Origin: Eubacterium ventriosum
GTDB lineage: Bacteria > Bacillota > Clostridia > Lachnospirales > Lachnospiraceae
Reading direction: 5' to 3'
NCBI RefSeq assembly: GCF_025150745.1
Contig: NZ_CP102282.1
Location: 62,001-126,000, forward strand
Length of the DNA: 64,000 nt
Part shown: positions 62,579-64,000 of the stretch, in pieces
Layout: each line of letters starts with the position of its first letter
Numbering within the stretch: the first letter of the stretch is position 1
Notes under the pieces: model-generated
What the model was told of the DNA's origin: nothing
The model's database searches: none
Seen by the model: the letters and a program-made list of their open reading frames with translations, nothing else
Translations under genes and position numbers: made by a program

Positions 62579-63793
62579 CTACAGATTCTTGATTCTCTCA
62601 ATTGCCTTTAATGTATTCTCATGTGTTCCAAATGCTGTCAGTCTGAAGTATCCTTCACCACTTGGACCAAATCCTGAACCAGGTGTTCCTACGATGTTGG
62701 CATTGTTAAGAAGATAATCAAAGAATTCCCATGAAGTCATATCCTTTGGTGTTTCAAGCCATACATAAGGTGCGTTAACACCACCGCTTACTGAAAAGCC
62801 TGCATTTTTAAGTCCGTCCATAATAACCTTAGCATTGTTCATGTAGTAAGCAACCTGTGCCTTTGTCTGCTTCTTTCCTTCTTCTGAATATACAGCTTCG
62901 CCGGCTCTCTGGATAATGTATGGAGCACCATTAAACTTTGTTCCATGTCTTCTAGCCCAAAGTGCATTAAGCTTTGTTCCGTTAGATTCTAATTCTTTAG
63001 GAATTACTGTAAATCCAAGACGTGTACCTGTGAAACCTGCGTTCTTTGAGAAACTTCTTAGTTCAATGGCACAAGTCTTTGCACCGTCACATTCATAAAT
63101 TGTGTGAGGTACGTTGTCTTCTGAAATATATGCTTCATATGCAGCATCGTAAATAATAACTGCACCAACTTTGTTAGCATAATCAACCCATTCCTGTAAC
63201 TGATCCTTAGTAATTGTTGAACCTGTTGGGTTGTTAGGGAAACATAAATAAATAATGTCAGGTGTTTCCTTTGGAATCTCTGGTGCAAAATTAGTAGCCT
63301 TTGTACATGGCATATAGATTACATTGCTCCAGCTTTCAGTTTTCTTAATAAATTCTCCTGTTCTTCCTGCCATAACGTTTGTGTCAACATATACAGGGTA
63401 GACAGGATCACATACAGCGATTCTGTTATTTTCTGCAAAAATATCACCAATATTACCTGAATCTGATTTTGCTCCGTCACTAATAAAGATTTCATCTAAA
63501 GCAATATCAACACCTCTTGCTTTGTAATCATTCTCTCTGATGGCACTTCTCAAAAATTCGTAGCCCAAATCAGGTGCATATCCGTGAAATGTTTCTGCTA
63601 CTGCCATTTCATCAACTGCCTTATGTAAAGCTTCAATAACTGCAGGTGCCAATGGCTGTGTAACGTCCCCAATACCTAAACTGATTACATCTCTGTCAGG
63701 ATTAGCTTCTTTGTAAGCTGCAACTTTTTTTCCAATAGTTGAAAACAAATAACTACCCTGTAACTTTAAATAATTCTCATTAATCTTATACAT
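62579..63793 (-). CDS. dapL: LL-diaminopimelate aminotransferase
   Basis: Converts tetrahydrodipicolinate directly to LL-diaminopimelate with glutamate, giving precursor for lysine and peptidoglycan. 404 aa. PLP-binding ELRSFSKNAGFTGTRLG contains the Schiff-base Lys; SLGIGDVTQPLAP near the start and YLCFPNNPTGSTI are typical of DapL. AAGGA precedes ATG 63793. Indicates the aminotransferase variant of the lysine route. Confidence 0.95.
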   Translation of the reverse strand: MYKINENYLKLQGSYLFSTIGKKVAAYKEANPDRDVISLGIGDVTQPLAPAVIEALHKAVDEMAVAETFHGYAPDLGYEFLRSAIRENDYKARGVDIALDEIFISDGAKSDSGNIGDIFAENNRIAVCDPVYPVYVDTNVMAGRTGEFIKKTESWSNVIYMPCTKATNFAPEIPKETPDIIYLCFPNNPTGSTITKDQLQEWVDYANKVGAVIIYDAAYEAYISEDNVPHTIYECDGAKTCAIELRSFSKNAGFTGTRLGFTVIPKELESNGTKLNALWARRHGTKFNGAPYIIQRAGEAVYSEEGKKQTKAQVAYYMNNAKVIMDGLKNAGFSVSGGVNAPYVWLETPKDMTSWEFFDYLLNNANIVGTPGSGFGPSGEGYFRLTAFGTHENTLKAIERIKNL

Positions 63794-63815
63794 CTTTTTC
63801 TGTCCTTCTTTCTTT

Positions 63816-64000
63816 TTATTCTTTATACATAATTGCCAGAATCATTTCGGCTGTTTCAACCATAGTTCTTCCACTGTCCATGGCTGATTTTTGTATGTAC
63901 CTGTGTGCCTCATTTTCCGACATATTATTTTTGTCCATTAGAACTTCTTTGGCCTGATTAATCACTGCCTGTTCTTCTTTTGTACGCTGTCCCGGCTTTC
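63816..64000 (-). CDS. ANTAR domain response regulator, C-terminal part (cut by window edge)
   Basis: The last 61 residues are visible: EEQAVINQAKEVLMDKNNMSENEAHRYIQKSAMDSGRTMVETAEMIL, split as INQAKEVLMDKNNMSENEA and HRYIQKSAMDSGRTMVETA. This is the three-helix ANTAR RNA-binding domain of AmiR/NasR-type antiterminators. The receiver domain is outside the window. It lies 22 bases upstream of dapL. Confidence 0.85.
   Translation of the reverse strand, partial: KPGQRTKEEQAVINQAKEVLMDKNNMSENEAHRYIQKSAMDSGRTMVETAEMILAIMYKE

Overview
The window is a low-GC, AT-rich chromosomal segment, most likely from a Lachnospiraceae member (class Clostridia, Firmicutes). The basis is strong AGGAGG ribosome binding sites, a class II galT next to galK, a DapL-type lysine pathway, GatCAB, DegV pairs, and several small proteins typical of that family. 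Most genes are on the minus strand. Blocks of housekeeping metabolism alternate with short accessory or decayed stretches. No transposase, integrase, phage gene or CRISPR array was seen.

Layout. 1-5.2 kb: radA (cut by the window edge), a small conserved protein, clpC and an acidic-tailed membrane protein. 5.2-8.9 kb: purine operon purE-purM-purN-purD with its own promoter. 9-11.8 kb: an M29 aminopeptidase, a small membrane protein and a VanZ-like protein. 11.9-16.6 kb: pyrimidine operon pyrC-pyrF-pyrK-pyrD-pyrE. 16.7-18.6 kb: a DUF2079 membrane protein. 18.7-20.8 kb: two tandem DegV (fatty-acid-binding) genes. 20.9-21.2 kb: a tandem palindromic repeat array. 21.3-25.7 kb: an HdeD-like membrane protein and purL. 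25.9-28 kb: a two-gene putative DNA-repair operon behind a LexA-like box. 28.2-31.6 kb: secreted leucine-rich-repeat and helveticin-J-like proteins and a PLC-like protein. 31.6-36.8 kb: a LacI regulator divergent from galK-galT-galM. 37-38.4 kb: secreted GH25 lysozyme. 38.4-42.8 kb: pantothenate/CoA operon panG-panB-panC-panD-coaBC with a pan-motif-like RNA. 43-47.4 kb: a FKBP-like lipoprotein, purB and purF. 47.6-48.5 kb: an unassigned structured RNA followed by a PBECR4-like nuclease gene. 48.6-50.5 kb: an ECF sigma factor and anti-sigma pair. 50.6-54 kb: tRNA-Pro and gatCAB. 54.3-55.2 kb: a metallo-hydrolase and a truncated glyoxalase. 55.2-58.4 kb: an amino-acid (probably cysteine) ABC transporter behind a small Cys-Met-Cys leader peptide. 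58.7-62.4 kb: a PRTase, a NYN protein, a second array of the palindromic repeat and several broken genes. 62.6-64 kb: dapL and the end of an ANTAR response regulator.

Together the genes cover much of de novo purine and UMP synthesis, the whole ketoisovalerate-to-4'-phosphopantetheine branch, the Leloir galactose pathway and Gln-tRNA/Asn-tRNA amidation. The least ordinary items are the Cys-Met-Cys leader peptide, the 94-bp-periodic palindromic repeat found at two loci 40 kb apart, the structured RNA beside a nuclease-like gene, the SOS-type box on the radical-SAM operon and the helveticin-like secreted protein. All names come from reading the sequence and remembered family motifs; no database search was run.
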